From an uncultured Clostridiaceae bacterium (GTDB lineage Bacteria; Bacillota; Clostridia; Lachnospirales; Lachnospiraceae), in the NCBI GenBank assembly GCA_947175805.1, contig CAMWOF010000139.1, positions 1 through 6,372 of the forward strand: a DNA stretch of 6,372 bases. The letters run 5' to 3'. Made by a program: the position numbers and the translations under genes. Positions 5,957-6,372 of the stretch are shown in pieces; within the stretch, counting starts at the first letter, position 1, and each line of letters starts with the position of its first letter. Under the pieces are notes generated by a model that was not told the DNA's origin, ran no database searches, and saw only the letters and a program-made list of their open reading frames with translations.

Positions 5957-6372
5957 TTAAATGTGCAATATAAACTTGTCCTGGTTTTTCTTGAAAATAT
6001 ACAACCCCACAATCAGGCTGACAAACGCAAATACCGCTGCATAGAGCAGCCGCTTTGGATGCATCGGCGTGCTGTATACTGCGCTTCGGAAGCAGTCAAT
6101 AATGCAAAACAGCGGATTGAACCGGAGCAGGCATCCCGTTTTGCCCTCTAAAAGCTTCTCAGGATAATAAAATATGGCACAGGTGTACATAATCAGCATC
6201 AAAAATACCGACCACATATATTCCAAATCCCGGAAAAATACGCCAATCGTCGCCAAAATCATTCCTATGCCATAGGTAAGTACCAAAAGCACCAAAAGCG
6301 GCAGCAGCGCCAGAAGGATATGCCAGGTTGGTGTCACGCCAAGCACCAGGGATACCACCAGCAGTACCGGGA
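5957..6372 (-). CDS. wzm: ABC-2 type permease of a polysaccharide/teichoic acid exporter (Wzm/TagG type), C-terminal part
   Basis: Membrane subunit partnering the ATPase gene that follows it. Only the last 138 or so residues are present; the frame stays open to the right edge, so the true start lies outside. Several hydrophobic segments are visible, and the stretch ILATIGVFFRDLEYMW with the following FYYPEKLL and RFNPLFCIIDCFRSAVY matches the C-terminal half of the ABC2_membrane family exporters. It ends in TAA, 31 nt before the ATPase start. The pairing of a short permease with a Wzt-like ATPase supports export of a surface glycan rather than drug efflux. The transported polymer is unknown; the glycosyltransferases that would identify it are not in view. 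Confidence 0.85.
   Translation of the reverse strand, partial: PVLLVVSLVLGVTPTWHILLALLPLLVLLVLTYGIGMILATIGVFFRDLEYMWSVFLMLIMYTCAIFYYPEKLLEGKTGCLLRFNPLFCIIDCFRSAVYSTPMHPKRLLYAAVFAFVSLIVGLYIFKKNQDKFILHI

Noticed and set aside
5926..6012. Longer ATPase start reaching into the permease gene
   Set aside because: The extra 29 residues overlap the permease end and do not match the family; the ATG at 5925 with AGGAG fits better.

Overview
The window carries five protein-coding genes, all on the minus strand, so it is read from right to left. The gene families, strong Shine-Dalgarno sequences (AGGAGG type) and moderate GC content fit a Firmicute of the Clostridia, most likely Lachnospiraceae-like. 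That placement is an inference from family resemblance, not a database result.

Right end (5164-6372): the 3' part of an ABC-2 type permease, cut by the window edge, is followed after 31 nt by its ATPase. Together they form a two-component exporter of the Wzm/Wzt (TagG/TagH) kind, used for O-antigen-like polysaccharides, teichoic acids or rhamnans. Middle (3859-5088): a 409-residue phosphofructokinase whose active-site motifs (GGNDS and PKTIDND) point to the pyrophosphate-dependent class. It has a very strong ribosome binding site with a small hairpin just upstream of it, and a convincing rho-independent terminator downstream (3793-3833).

Left half: past that terminator, two sigma-70-like promoters precede a DUF389 membrane-protein gene (2095-3624). 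This gene is interrupted by one in-frame TAG at codon 91. The reading frame is intact on both sides and family-typical sequence continues directly, so it looks like a nonsense-mutated gene, or less likely a readthrough site. A glutamine-hydrolysing asparagine synthetase gene (106-2037) follows 57 nt downstream and probably shares the transcript. The leftmost 105 bases are AT-rich and hold a near-consensus extended -10 promoter directed out of the left edge.

Transcription units inferred from the sequence: (1) permease-ATPase, possibly continuing into pfp; (2) DUF389-asnB; (3) a unit starting at the left edge. I found no RNA gene, mobile element, CRISPR array or clear undescribed system. The most notable item is the amber codon in the DUF389 gene, followed by two adjacent perfect hairpins in its acidic linker region and the variant motifs in the phosphofructokinase and asparagine synthetase.
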